From NCBI GenBank assembly GCA_022843845.1, contig JALHMW010000010.1, positions 62,001-126,000 on the forward strand: a stretch of DNA of 64,000 nucleotides, written 5' to 3'. How positions within the stretch are numbered: position 1 is the stretch's first letter; the number at the start of each line of letters is the position of its first letter. Shown here piece by piece: positions 1-7,314 of this stretch. The notes beneath the pieces are model-generated. The model had not been told where the DNA came from. It ran no database searches and saw nothing but the letters and a program-made list of their open reading frames with translations. Both the position numbers and the translations under genes were made by a program. The stretch comes from Archangium sp. (GTDB lineage: Bacteria; Myxococcota; Myxococcia; Myxococcales; Myxococcaceae).

Positions 1-1666
1 CCTGCCGCGTCGTCTGGCTCACGAGAATCTGCCCCGGGGCCGCGCTCGCCTCGAGCCTCGCCGCGACGTTCACCGCGTCTCCGATCACCGTGTACTCGAG
101 GCGCCGCTCGCTGCCGACGTTGCCGGCCACCACCAGCCCGGTGTTGACGCCCATCGCCAGCTGCACCTCGACGCCGTACTTCGCGCGCCACCGCCGGTTC
201 GCCACCTCGACCCACCGCCGCAGCGCCTCGGCTGCCGCCAGCGCCTGCTGCGCGTCGTCATCGTGCTGGGTCGGCACGCCCCAGACGGCCATCACACAGT
301 CTCCGAGGAACTTGTCGACCATGCCGTGGTGCCGATGGACGATCTCGGTCGCGAGCGTGAAGTACTCGTTGAGCACCGTGACGATGGTCTCGGGTGGCAA
401 CGCCTCGGCCAGCCGGGTGAAGCCGACGACATCGGCGAAGAGCACCGTCACCAGCCGTCGTTCGCCACCGAGGCCGAAGCGCGAAGGGTCTTTCACCACC
501 AGGTCGACGACGTCAGCCGGAAGGTAGCGTGACAGCGCCGTGCGCACGCGCGTCTGCGTCACCAGCTCACGCTCGCTGCGCTCGAGCTCGGTCGACATGG
601 TGTCGATGGCGCGCGCCAGCCCGCCAACCTCGTCGGCGCGCCGAACGATCTCGGGCCCCACCCGTGTCCACTCCCGACGCGCCAGCCTGCCCGTGGCCTC
701 GACGAGCGCGGTGAGCGGCCGCACCAGCCGGCGCGCGCCCCAGACGCCGGCCAGCAGAGAGATGAGCACCGCGACCCCGACCGCCAGACCGACGGCGAGC
801 TCGAGCGCACGCAGCGTCGCGTAGGCGTGGGCGGCGGGCTCCTCGACGACGACGGCCCACCCGAACGCAGGGAGCGTCGAGAGCGCCGCCAGCATGCGCT
901 CGGGCCCTCTGTCGAACTCGGTCGACACCGCGAGCGCCTGACGAAATGAGGGGGCACCGCCCAGCGCGACCGTCAGGCCGTCGTGCTCGAGCGAGGTGCC
1001 GATGCGCGGCGCGTCGGCGTGCAGCACCACCCGGCGCTCGGCGTCGATGACGAACACGGCGTCGCGACTTCTCAGGGGCGGCGCCTCTCCCAGGGCCTCG
1101 AGCAGCTCATGCACGCGCGCGAGCTCGAGCTCGGCGTACACGAAGAAGCTCGGGGTGCGTTCCGCATCGACGCGAGCAGGCACGACGAGCGGCAACACCA
1201 CGGCGCGGCCACGAACGATGGGCGCGCCGACCTCGAGCACCCGGCCCGAGCGCAGGGTCGGCGGCAGTCGTTCGGGGCCCGGCGCCGCCTCGGCCGAGAG
1301 CCGAATCGAGCCCTGCCGTCGTCCTTCGAGATCGTAGACGGTGGCGAGCTGACTGCCGCCCCAGCTGCGCAGGTGCGCCGTGGCGATGGCGAAGCGCACG
1401 TCGTCGTCGTCGAGCCGGTCGGTCGCGAGCACCTCGGCCACGGTGGCGAGTGACGCGCGCGCCCGCTCCAGCTCCTGCTCGAGCGCCTCACGCACCCGGC
1501 CAGCGAGGGCAGCGTGCAGGTGCTGCGCGTCGATGGTAAGCGCCGAGCGGTTGCGGGCGACGGCGACGTACCCGAGGAGGAGCAGCAGTGGAATCGTCAC
1601 GCCCGCCACCAGACCGGCCACCTGCCACGACAGTGAAAGACGTCGCTGCTGGCTCACAGTCGTCAT
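1..1666 (-). CDS. Membrane class III adenylate/guanylate cyclase (3' end outside window)
   Basis: Class III nucleotide cyclase that makes cAMP (or cGMP) in response to a periplasmic input. 555 residues are visible from the ATG at 1666; the frame is still open at base 1, so the C-terminus lies outside. Order: TM1 about residues 14-36, a periplasmic sensor-like region 37-288 (Cache-like by size and position), TM2 289-311, HAMP about 312-365, catalytic domain from about 403. Metal-binding aspartates are D412 (LFADVVGF) and D456 (KFLGDCVMAVWG). The transition-state pair is N533 and R537 (AVNVAARLE). K452 is the residue that usually selects ATP, so an adenylate cyclase is more likely. It is transcribed divergently from the kinase gene on the + strand, and the two 5' ends overlap if that kinase starts at 1588 or 1633. 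Family call is firm; the signal sensed is unknown. Confidence 0.93.
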   Translation of the reverse strand, partial: MTTVSQQRRLSLSWQVAGLVAGVTIPLLLLLGYVAVARNRSALTIDAQHLHAALAGRVREALEQELERARASLATVAEVLATDRLDDDDVRFAIATAHLRSWGGSQLATVYDLEGRRQGSIRLSAEAAPGPERLPPTLRSGRVLEVGAPIVRGRAVVLPLVVPARVDAERTPSFFVYAELELARVHELLEALGEAPPLRSRDAVFVIDAERRVVLHADAPRIGTSLEHDGLTVALGGAPSFRQALAVSTEFDRGPERMLAALSTLPAFGWAVVVEEPAAHAYATLRALELAVGLAVGVAVLISLLAGVWGARRLVRPLTALVEATGRLARREWTRVGPEIVRRADEVGGLARAIDTMSTELERSERELVTQTRVRTALSRYLPADVVDLVVKDPSRFGLGGERRLVTVLFADVVGFTRLAEALPPETIVTVLNEYFTLATEIVHRHHGMVDKFLGDCVMAVWGVPTQHDDDAQQALAAAEALRRWVEVANRRWRAKYGVEVQLAMGVNTGLVVAGNVGSERRLEYTVIGDAVNVAARLEASAAPGQILVSQTTRQ

Positions 1667-2955
1667 CGAACGGGCTTCCTCCACCAGACCTCGACGCCAT
1701 CGCGACGTCGCACGGCACCTACCAGCTTCTGAAGCGCCTGGCCGCTGGAGCGATGGGCACCGTGTACGAGGCGGAGCAGCCCGGGCTCGGCCGCCGGGTC
1801 GCGCTCAAGGTGCTCTTCCCGCACGTCGCGACCCAGCCCGACGCGCTCGAGCGCCTGAGGCGTGAGGCCCAGGCGCTCGCACTGCTGCAGCACCCGCACT
1901 CGGTGACCGTCTACGAGCTCATCTCCGACGGCCCCGTGAAGGCCATCGCGATGGAGCTGGTCGACGGCGAAGGCGCCGACCACCGGCTCCAGCGTGCTGG
2001 CAAGCGCCCCATCAGCGAGGTCGCCCTCGTCGCGACCCAGGTGCTGTCGGTGCTCGAGGCCGCGCACGCGCTCGGCATCATTCATCGCGACCTCAAGCCG
2101 GCCAACCTGATGTTCGACCGCACGAAGAGCGACCCGTTCATTCGGGTCGTCGACTTCGGGCTCGCGCACCTGCAGTCGCCCTCGGTGCCCGCGCCGAGGC
2201 TGACGGCAGAGGGACAAGCGCCAGGCACCGCCGAGTACATGGCGCCCGAGCAGGTGCGCGGAGAAGTTGCAGACGCGCGCAGCGATCTCTACTCGCTGGC
2301 CTGCGTGCTCTTCGAGCTGCTCACCGGCTCGGCGCCGTTCGAGTCGTTCAGCACCGTCAACGTGCTCACCGCCCACCTCTTCCGCGACCCGCCTTCGCTC
2401 GAGGAGCGCGGTGTGCTGGACGTGCCCCGTGCATGGCAGGCCGTGCTGCGTCGCGCCCTCTCGAAGCCTCCCGACGCGCGCTTCACGTCGGCGCTCGAGA
2501 TGCGGCGCGCCTTCGAGGCGGCGATGACGAGCGACGGGCGCGAGCGGGCCGACCGCGCGGTGCCCGAGTTCAGTCCTCCACCGTTCGTCATCGCCGACGT
2601 TGGCGCCCCTCCCGTCGCCCTGTCGTGTGAGGGCGGCCCGGCGGAGCTGATCGATCAGCTCAAGACGGCACTCGCCGGGGTCGGGGCCACCGAGACGCGA
2701 GACGTGAGCCGCGCTGGAGCCGTGGTGGTCGCCGGGCCGGGGAGCCTCGAGCGAACCCGTGCGCTCGTGCTGCAGGCGCCAGGGCGGCCGGTATTGCTGT
2801 GCGGGCCTGCCGACGATCTCTCGCTGATGACCCAGGCCATCGACGCGGGCGCCTTCGACTATCTCTCGGAGCCGCTGGAGTTCTCGGAGCTCGGCCGTCG
2901 CGTGGTGCGGGCCCTCGCCGTTGGCTGGAGGCCAGACGATGTCGCCCCACGATGA
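1588..2955 (+). CDS. Ser/Thr protein kinase fused to a degenerate response-regulator receiver
   Basis: Cytosolic Hanks-type kinase, 455 aa from the ATG at 1588; a GTG at 1633 (residue 16) is an equally possible start and would reduce overlap with the divergent cyclase. The kinase domain spans about residues 44-310: glycine loop LAAGAMGTVYEAE, K74 in VALK, HRDLKPAN 166-173, DFG 189-191 and APEQ. No membrane helix follows. Instead residues about 345-450 look like a receiver domain: a beta-alpha pattern ending in AGAFDYLSEPLEFSELGRRV, the usual alpha4-beta5-alpha5 shape. The position expected for the phospho-acceptor Asp reads VVVAGPG and the conserved Lys is Glu (YLSEPL), so it probably cannot be phosphorylated. 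The stop lies 17 nt inside the histidine kinase gene, suggesting one signalling operon. Confidence 0.9.
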   Translation: MESSRPPPDRPPATTVKDVAAGSQSSSNGLPPPDLDAIATSHGTYQLLKRLAAGAMGTVYEAEQPGLGRRVALKVLFPHVATQPDALERLRREAQALALLQHPHSVTVYELISDGPVKAIAMELVDGEGADHRLQRAGKRPISEVALVATQVLSVLEAAHALGIIHRDLKPANLMFDRTKSDPFIRVVDFGLAHLQSPSVPAPRLTAEGQAPGTAEYMAPEQVRGEVADARSDLYSLACVLFELLTGSAPFESFSTVNVLTAHLFRDPPSLEERGVLDVPRAWQAVLRRALSKPPDARFTSALEMRRAFEAAMTSDGRERADRAVPEFSPPPFVIADVGAPPVALSCEGGPAELIDQLKTALAGVGATETRDVSRAGAVVVAGPGSLERTRALVLQAPGRPVLLCGPADDLSLMTQAIDAGAFDYLSEPLEFSELGRRVVRALAVGWRPDDVAPR

Positions 2956-3997
2956 ACTGCTCGCGAGCGCGCTGGCCGTCGTCGGCGGAGCCCGCGCCGC
3001 GCTTTTGCTGACGGACGAACGAGGGGCGCAGCTGGTCGCGACGGTCGGCTTCACCACGCCTCCAGCGCTCGACACCATGCCCGAGCTGTTCAGCGCGCAG
3101 GCCGGCCTCGTCTCGACACCTGGCTTCATCGGCGCGCCGCTCCTCTTTACCGACGGCAGGCCGCTCGGCGCGCTGGGCGTCTGGCACGCGGTGACGACGC
3201 CGTCGTCCGAGCCGTTCGCGGCGGTCGCCCGGCTCGGCGCGGCGCTCCTGACGACACAGCGAGAGACGGCCGCGCTCCGGCTCAAGCTCGAGCGCGCCGA
3301 CCGACTCGCCATGGTGGGCCAGCTCGCGGCAGGCCTGGCGCATGAGCTGGGAACGCCGCTGACGGTGGTGGCGGGCCGCGCGCGACAACTGCTGGCCGGC
3401 TCCATTCCACCCGAGCAGGCCGCCGACGCCGCGCGCACCATCGTCGAGCAGTCGGAGCGCATGACCGGCATCATCCGGCAGGTGCTCGACTACGCGCGAC
3501 GTCGCGGGCCCCGACCCGGCCGCTACGACGTGCGAACGCTGATGCGGCAGTGCGTCGGGTTGCTGGAGCCGGTCGCGGCGAAGAAGGCCATCACCCTCTC
3601 GTTCGTCGACCCGGGCGAGCCGCGACTGCTCGACTTCGACGGCAGCCAGCTGATGCAGGTGATGATGAACCTGGTCGCGAACGCCATCGCCGCGACGCCA
3701 CCCTCGGGCCGGGTCGAGCTCTCGACGCGCCTCGAGCGAGACGTGACGCCACCGCCGAACACTGGCCTCTCACGACGAGACTTCACCGCGCTCGAGGTGC
3801 GCGACACCGGCGCAGGCGTCAGCGCCGAACACCTCGACCGGCTCTTCGAGCCCTTCTTCACGACGAAGGAGACGGGCGAAGGCACCGGCCTGGGCCTGTC
3901 GGTCGCGCAGAGCATCGTCCGCGACCACGAGGGGTGGATTGGCGTAGACAGCACCCGTGGCGCCGGAACCGTCTTCATCGTCTACCTCCCCTCGTGA
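2939..3997 (+). CDS. Soluble NtrB-like sensor histidine kinase
   Basis: Histidine kinase, 352 aa, no membrane segment, so the input is intracellular. The ATG at 2939 is chosen because GGAGG (2927-2931) sits 7 nt upstream; a TTG at 2921 is less likely. Residues 1-105 resemble a small GAF-like sensor. The H-box carries H135 in AAGLAHELGTPLTVV. The ATPase domain shows the N-box MNLVANAIAA, G1 DTGAGV, an F-box FEPFFTTKE and G2 GTGLGLS. It overlaps the upstream Ser/Thr kinase-receiver gene by 17 nt and the downstream NtrC-type regulator by 41 nt. By position it should phosphorylate D67 of that regulator, and the pseudo-receiver of the upstream kinase may dock on it; both are inferences. Confidence 0.93.
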   Translation: MSPHDELLASALAVVGGARAALLLTDERGAQLVATVGFTTPPALDTMPELFSAQAGLVSTPGFIGAPLLFTDGRPLGALGVWHAVTTPSSEPFAAVARLGAALLTTQRETAALRLKLERADRLAMVGQLAAGLAHELGTPLTVVAGRARQLLAGSIPPEQAADAARTIVEQSERMTGIIRQVLDYARRRGPRPGRYDVRTLMRQCVGLLEPVAAKKAITLSFVDPGEPRLLDFDGSQLMQVMMNLVANAIAATPPSGRVELSTRLERDVTPPPNTGLSRRDFTALEVRDTGAGVSAEHLDRLFEPFFTTKETGEGTGLGLSVAQSIVRDHEGWIGVDSTRGAGTVFIVYLPS

Positions 3998-5369
3998 CGG
4001 CGCGGCGCGACTGCTCCTCGTCGATGACGACGCGGCCTTGTGCGAGATGGTGGCCCACGACCTGCGGCGACGAGGCCACGACGTCGTGTGGTGTACGACG
4101 GCCGAGCAGGCCCTCGCGCTCAGCGTCGGTGAGCCCTTCGACACCGTCATCAGCGACCTGAACCTGCGCTCGAGCAGCGGGCTCGACCTCTGCCGCGAGC
4201 TCGTCACCCGCCACCCCGGGCTGCCCGTCATCATCATCACCGGGTTCGGCAGCATCGAGTCGGCGGTGCAGGCCATTCGTCTCGGCGCCTACGACTTCAT
4301 CACCAAGCCCTTCGACTTCGAGGCGCTCGCGCTCACCGTGGAGCGGGCGGTGAAGCACTTCGCGCTCCAGCGAGAGGTCAACCGGCTGCGCACCGAGGTG
4401 ACGCAGAACCAACCGCGCTTCCCCGACCTGCTCGGCCAGAGCCCGCCGATGCTCGAGCTCTTCCGGATGCTGGGTCGCGCGGCCGACTCGTCGACGACGG
4501 TCCTGGTGACGGGAGAGAGCGGGGTCGGCAAGGAGCTGGTCGCCCGCGCAGTGCACCAGGCCAGTCGACGACGCACGGGGCCGTTCGTCGCGCTCAACTG
4601 CGGCGCGTTGCCCGAGACGCTGCTCGAGAGCGAGCTGTTCGGCCACGTGCGTGGGGCGTTCACCGACGCCCGCGCCGATCGGTCCGGCGTCTTCCGTGAG
4701 GCGAACGGCGGCACGCTGTTCCTCGACGAGGTGGGCGAGCTGCCCATGCCGCTGCAGCCCAAGCTGCTGCGCGTGCTCCAGGAGCGCACCGTGAGGCCCG
4801 TCGGCGCCGACCGCGAGCTGCCCATCGACGTTCGTATCGTCTGCGCGACCAACGCCGATCTGCAGGCCGCCGTCGAAGCCGGGCGCTTTCGTGAAGACCT
4901 GTACTACCGCCTCGACGTGGTGCACCTCGAGGTGCCGCCGCTGCGCAGCCGTGGCACCGACGTGGTGCTGCTGGCCGAGGCGTTCCTCGAGCGGCTGGCC
5001 AGGCGCGAAGGGCAGGCCGTGCGCCCCCTGAGCCCCGAGGCCGCCCAGTGTCTGCTCACGTACGACTGGCCAGGCAACGTTCGCGAGCTGCTCAACGCGC
5101 TCGAGCGAGCGCTGGTGCTGTCCGACGGAAAGAGCGTGCGGGTCGACGATCTGCCCGAGCGCATCAGGAGCCCTCGCGCGGTCGCGCTGCCAGACGACCG
5201 CGAGCCGACCACCCTGCTCCCCCTGGCCGAGATGGAGAAGCGGTACATCCTCAAGGTGTTGGCCCTCAAGCAGGGCAACAAGCGCCAGACGGCCGAGGCC
5301 CTCGCCGTCGACCGCAGCACGCTGTACCGCAAGCTCGCGCAGTACGGCGAGCCGGGCGCCGACGAGTAG
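3957..5369 (+). CDS. NtrC-family sigma54-dependent response regulator
   Basis: Enhancer-binding activator of RNA polymerase-sigma54, 470 aa. Receiver about residues 17-130 with phospho-acceptor D67 (VISDLNL) and K117 (FITKPF). AAA+ domain about 155-395 with Walker A GESGVGKE (186-193), Walker B GGTLFLDEVG, and an R-finger region. A Fis-type HTH ends the protein (KRQTAEALAVDRSTLYRKL). The sigma54-contacting loop, normally GAFTGA, reads GAFTDA (233-238). The GTG start at 3957 is the only good candidate before the first receiver strand and lies 41 nt inside the histidine kinase gene. The two form a cognate pair by position. Its target promoters cannot be read from the window; I found no convincing -24/-12 element in 5370-5482. 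Confidence 0.93.
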   Translation: MAPEPSSSSTSPRDGAARLLLVDDDAALCEMVAHDLRRRGHDVVWCTTAEQALALSVGEPFDTVISDLNLRSSSGLDLCRELVTRHPGLPVIIITGFGSIESAVQAIRLGAYDFITKPFDFEALALTVERAVKHFALQREVNRLRTEVTQNQPRFPDLLGQSPPMLELFRMLGRAADSSTTVLVTGESGVGKELVARAVHQASRRRTGPFVALNCGALPETLLESELFGHVRGAFTDARADRSGVFREANGGTLFLDEVGELPMPLQPKLLRVLQERTVRPVGADRELPIDVRIVCATNADLQAAVEAGRFREDLYYRLDVVHLEVPPLRSRGTDVVLLAEAFLERLARREGQAVRPLSPEAAQCLLTYDWPGNVRELLNALERALVLSDGKSVRVDDLPERIRSPRAVALPDDREPTTLLPLAEMEKRYILKVLALKQGNKRQTAEALAVDRSTLYRKLAQYGEPGADE

Positions 5370-5482
5370 CCGTTCCAGGTGTTGCAGAACACCGCACTGC
5401 CGCAGAACGCGACGGTCGACCGGTTGCAGGCCCCTGAAAGCCGAGGGCGAGGGACGGCCCCGCGTGTGCACAGCGCAGGGGC

Positions 5483-6217
5483 ATGCGTGAGACGACCCGA
5501 GACCGACAACGCGAGATGACCCGGCGGCGACTGTACGAGGCCTCGCTGACGGAGATCAGCCGGGCGGGCCTCGCGGCGGCGTCGGTCGATGAGATCACCC
5601 AGGCCGCCGGCACCAGTCGCACGGCCTACTACTTCCACTTTCCACGCAAGGAAGCGGTGCTCGAGCTGCTCGAGCAGCGGCTCAGCGTCGAGCTCTGGAG
5701 CGCCCTGCGCCGGCTTCCGGCCGACGCGTCGCTGGAGCGCGTCTTCGCGGCGATGCACGAGCAGCTGCTCTCCTTCTGGTCCGAGAGGCCCACGCTTGCT
5801 GCCGACACCGCGTCGATCTGGCTCAGCCACCGCCGGCCCGATGAGCTCCGCACCACGTTGATCGAGCGCGTCAGCGCCCTTGTTGTGCTCCCGGCCATCG
5901 AGGTGGCGCTCTTCGTCGACCGGGCGCTGATCACCCAGTGGATGCTGGTGCTGAAGTGGGGCCTGGGACTGCTCCCGTCGCTGGCCGAAGGGCTCGAGGC
6001 GCTCCGCCACGTCAGCTGTCACGGCGCGGGGGCGCCAGCGCCGCGGCCGAACCTCTCCTCGAGGGCGCTCGTCCTGGTGAGAACACCTACCCCCGCGCTT
6101 CCATCTGACCTAAGGCCCCGCGCATTCGTGAGGGAGCCTGTCCATGGCCGAAACCGGAAAGTCGCTGCGGCACGTGCTGTTGGGCTCGCTGCAGTCGCTC
6201 ACCATGACGCGCGCTGA
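5483..6217 (+). CDS. TetR/AcrR-family transcriptional regulator with an anomalous C-terminus
   Basis: DNA-binding repressor, 244 aa as read. The HTH is clear in residues 14-60 (TSRTAYYFHFPRKEAVLELL). The ligand-binding helical region continues to about residue 177 (LGLLPSLAEGLEALRHV), where most family members end soon after. The remaining roughly 65 residues are Arg/Pro-rich, look like out-of-frame translation, and run 74 nt into the next gene. If the frame slips near 6010 the protein would instead end at a TGA at 6106-6108, 35 nt before the next start, which is a more natural gene end. So either a frameshift (mutation or sequencing error) or an unusual extension is present. The effector ligand and target are unknown; the PanD-like gene downstream is a possible target. 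Confidence 0.82.
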   Translation: MRETTRDRQREMTRRRLYEASLTEISRAGLAAASVDEITQAAGTSRTAYYFHFPRKEAVLELLEQRLSVELWSALRRLPADASLERVFAAMHEQLLSFWSERPTLAADTASIWLSHRRPDELRTTLIERVSALVVLPAIEVALFVDRALITQWMLVLKWGLGLLPSLAEGLEALRHVSCHGAGAPAPRPNLSSRALVLVRTPTPALPSDLRPRAFVREPVHGRNRKVAAARAVGLAAVAHHDAR

Positions 6218-6575
6218 GCTCGACGGGCCTGACGGCATCTGGCTCGATGCCGAGCTCCTCGAGGCGGCAGGGTTTCTCGAGCACGAGAAGATCGAGCTGC
6301 TCGACGTCACCAACGGCTCGCGGCTCGCGGCGCCGGTGCGTGGAGCTGCGCGCGGCTCGGGAGAAGTGGCCGCCAGCGGCGCCGTCGCCCAGCTCGTCAG
6401 GCCCGGCGACGTGGTGACGCTGTCGGCCTTCGGATGGATGAAGGAGAAGCAGGCGAAGAAGCACGCGCCGCTCGTCGTTCGGGTCGACGCACAGAATCGC
6501 GCGCCGAGGCCTGCCGTACCGGCTCCAGTTCCCGAGAAGCCGGGGAAGAAGAAGAAGACCCGCGCGGCTGACTAA
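6144..6575 (+). CDS. PanD-fold protein lacking the pyruvoyl-forming serine (pseudo aspartate decarboxylase)
   Basis: 143 aa; GGGAG lies 8 nt upstream of the ATG. Over residues 7-100 it aligns without gaps in the key region to aspartate 1-decarboxylase (PanD): ELLEAAGFLEHEKIELLDV, TNGSRL, ARGSG, SGAVAQLVRPGD. PanD cleaves itself at Gly24-Ser25 to make its pyruvoyl cofactor. Here that pair aligns with D30-G31 (GPDGIWLD), so self-processing is not possible. Other active-site positions are also lost: K9 becomes S15, H11 becomes Q17, Y22 becomes G28, T57 becomes A63, Y58 becomes P64 and N72 becomes S78; R54 is kept as R60. A Lys/Pro-rich basic tail of about 30 residues follows. The fold is probably retained but with a non-enzymatic role. 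Its stop overlaps the convergent gene by 4 nt. Confidence 0.8.
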   Translation: MAETGKSLRHVLLGSLQSLTMTRAELDGPDGIWLDAELLEAAGFLEHEKIELLDVTNGSRLAAPVRGAARGSGEVAASGAVAQLVRPGDVVTLSAFGWMKEKQAKKHAPLVVRVDAQNRAPRPAVPAPVPEKPGKKKKTRAAD

Positions 6576-7282
6576 ATCCGGAAGCCCAGGAAGAGCCGAA
6601 GGCTGACGCCCGAGAGGCTCCAGCCCGAGTACTCTTCGCGCCACCGGAAATCGACGTTCGAGTTTGGCGGCGTCACCGTCACCACGTCTCGGTACGTCCC
6701 AGACGCATACTTGGCGGTGGCTTCAGCCCCGACGAAGACGCGCTCCGTGAAGAAGTACGAGCCGCCTGCGCCCAGGCCGATGCCAGGGCCCACGCCAGTG
6801 CTTGACGCGCTCACCGCCACCCCCTGGAACTGGCCCGAGAAGCCCATCGACGAGACGACGAGCCCCGCGAAGACGACGCCGTAGACGTCGATCTTCTGCA
6901 GCGCGTTGCCCGACTTCGCAGGCAGCTCCAGGTGGTAGCTCACCCGCGCTTGCGGAAAGAAGTTTCGAATGCCGTACGAGCCGTTGAGGAGGCCGCCGAT
7001 GACCAGACACACCGTGCCGCAGAAGCCGAAGTCGAGCCCTGCGCCGACGGCCAGCACGCCGGGGCCCAGCTTGATGATGCCGAGGTCTGCGTTGACGCCG
7101 AGGTTCACGTAGGCCAGCAGAATGTCGGTATCGACCGTGAAGCGCGCATCGGCACGGAGCGGCCCGAGCACCTTGGTGGTCTCGGCCGGTGCCTCGACGA
7201 CGCCATCAGCCATCTCAGCCGACGCCTTCTGCGCAAAGGCCATGGACCCTGCGAGCATGAGTGCGAACGCGATCGTTCTCAT
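6572..7282 (-). CDS. Predicted outer-membrane beta-barrel protein
   Basis: 236 aa with a clear Sec signal peptide (residues 1-22, MRTIAFALMLAGSMAFAQ, cut after ASA). The mature part is rich in alternating hydrophobic/Gly/aromatic strands (KLGPGVLAVGAGLDFGF, GVGPGIGLGAGGSYFF, LSGVSLRLFLGFRI) and ends close to an aromatic residue, as outer-membrane barrels of the OmpA/OmpW type do. Two cysteines (FCGTVC) lie about residue 95. No specific family is recognised. It is convergent with the PanD-like gene, the two stops overlapping by 4 nt, and it is separated from the next minus-strand gene upstream by 32 nt, so it may be transcribed with the pentapeptide-repeat protein. Confidence 0.75.
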   Translation of the reverse strand: MRTIAFALMLAGSMAFAQKASAEMADGVVEAPAETTKVLGPLRADARFTVDTDILLAYVNLGVNADLGIIKLGPGVLAVGAGLDFGFCGTVCLVIGGLLNGSYGIRNFFPQARVSYHLELPAKSGNALQKIDVYGVVFAGLVVSSMGFSGQFQGVAVSASSTGVGPGIGLGAGGSYFFTERVFVGAEATAKYASGTYRDVVTVTPPNSNVDFRWREEYSGWSLSGVSLRLFLGFRI

Positions 7283-7314
7283 TGGAAGACTCCTGTGGGG
7301 AGGACGGGACCTGC

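Noticed and set aside
1663..3474. 603-codon minus-strand open frame opposite the kinase and histidine kinase genes.
   Set aside because: A GC-rich shadow frame; the composition is Arg/Ala/Ser-rich without motifs, and both plus-strand genes beneath it have full conserved domains.
5370..5482. TTGCAGAA and TTCCAGG motifs after the NtrC gene as a possible sigma54 promoter for the TetR gene.
   Set aside because: The GG dinucleotide is not at the required 10-base distance from GC, so the -24/-12 geometry fails.
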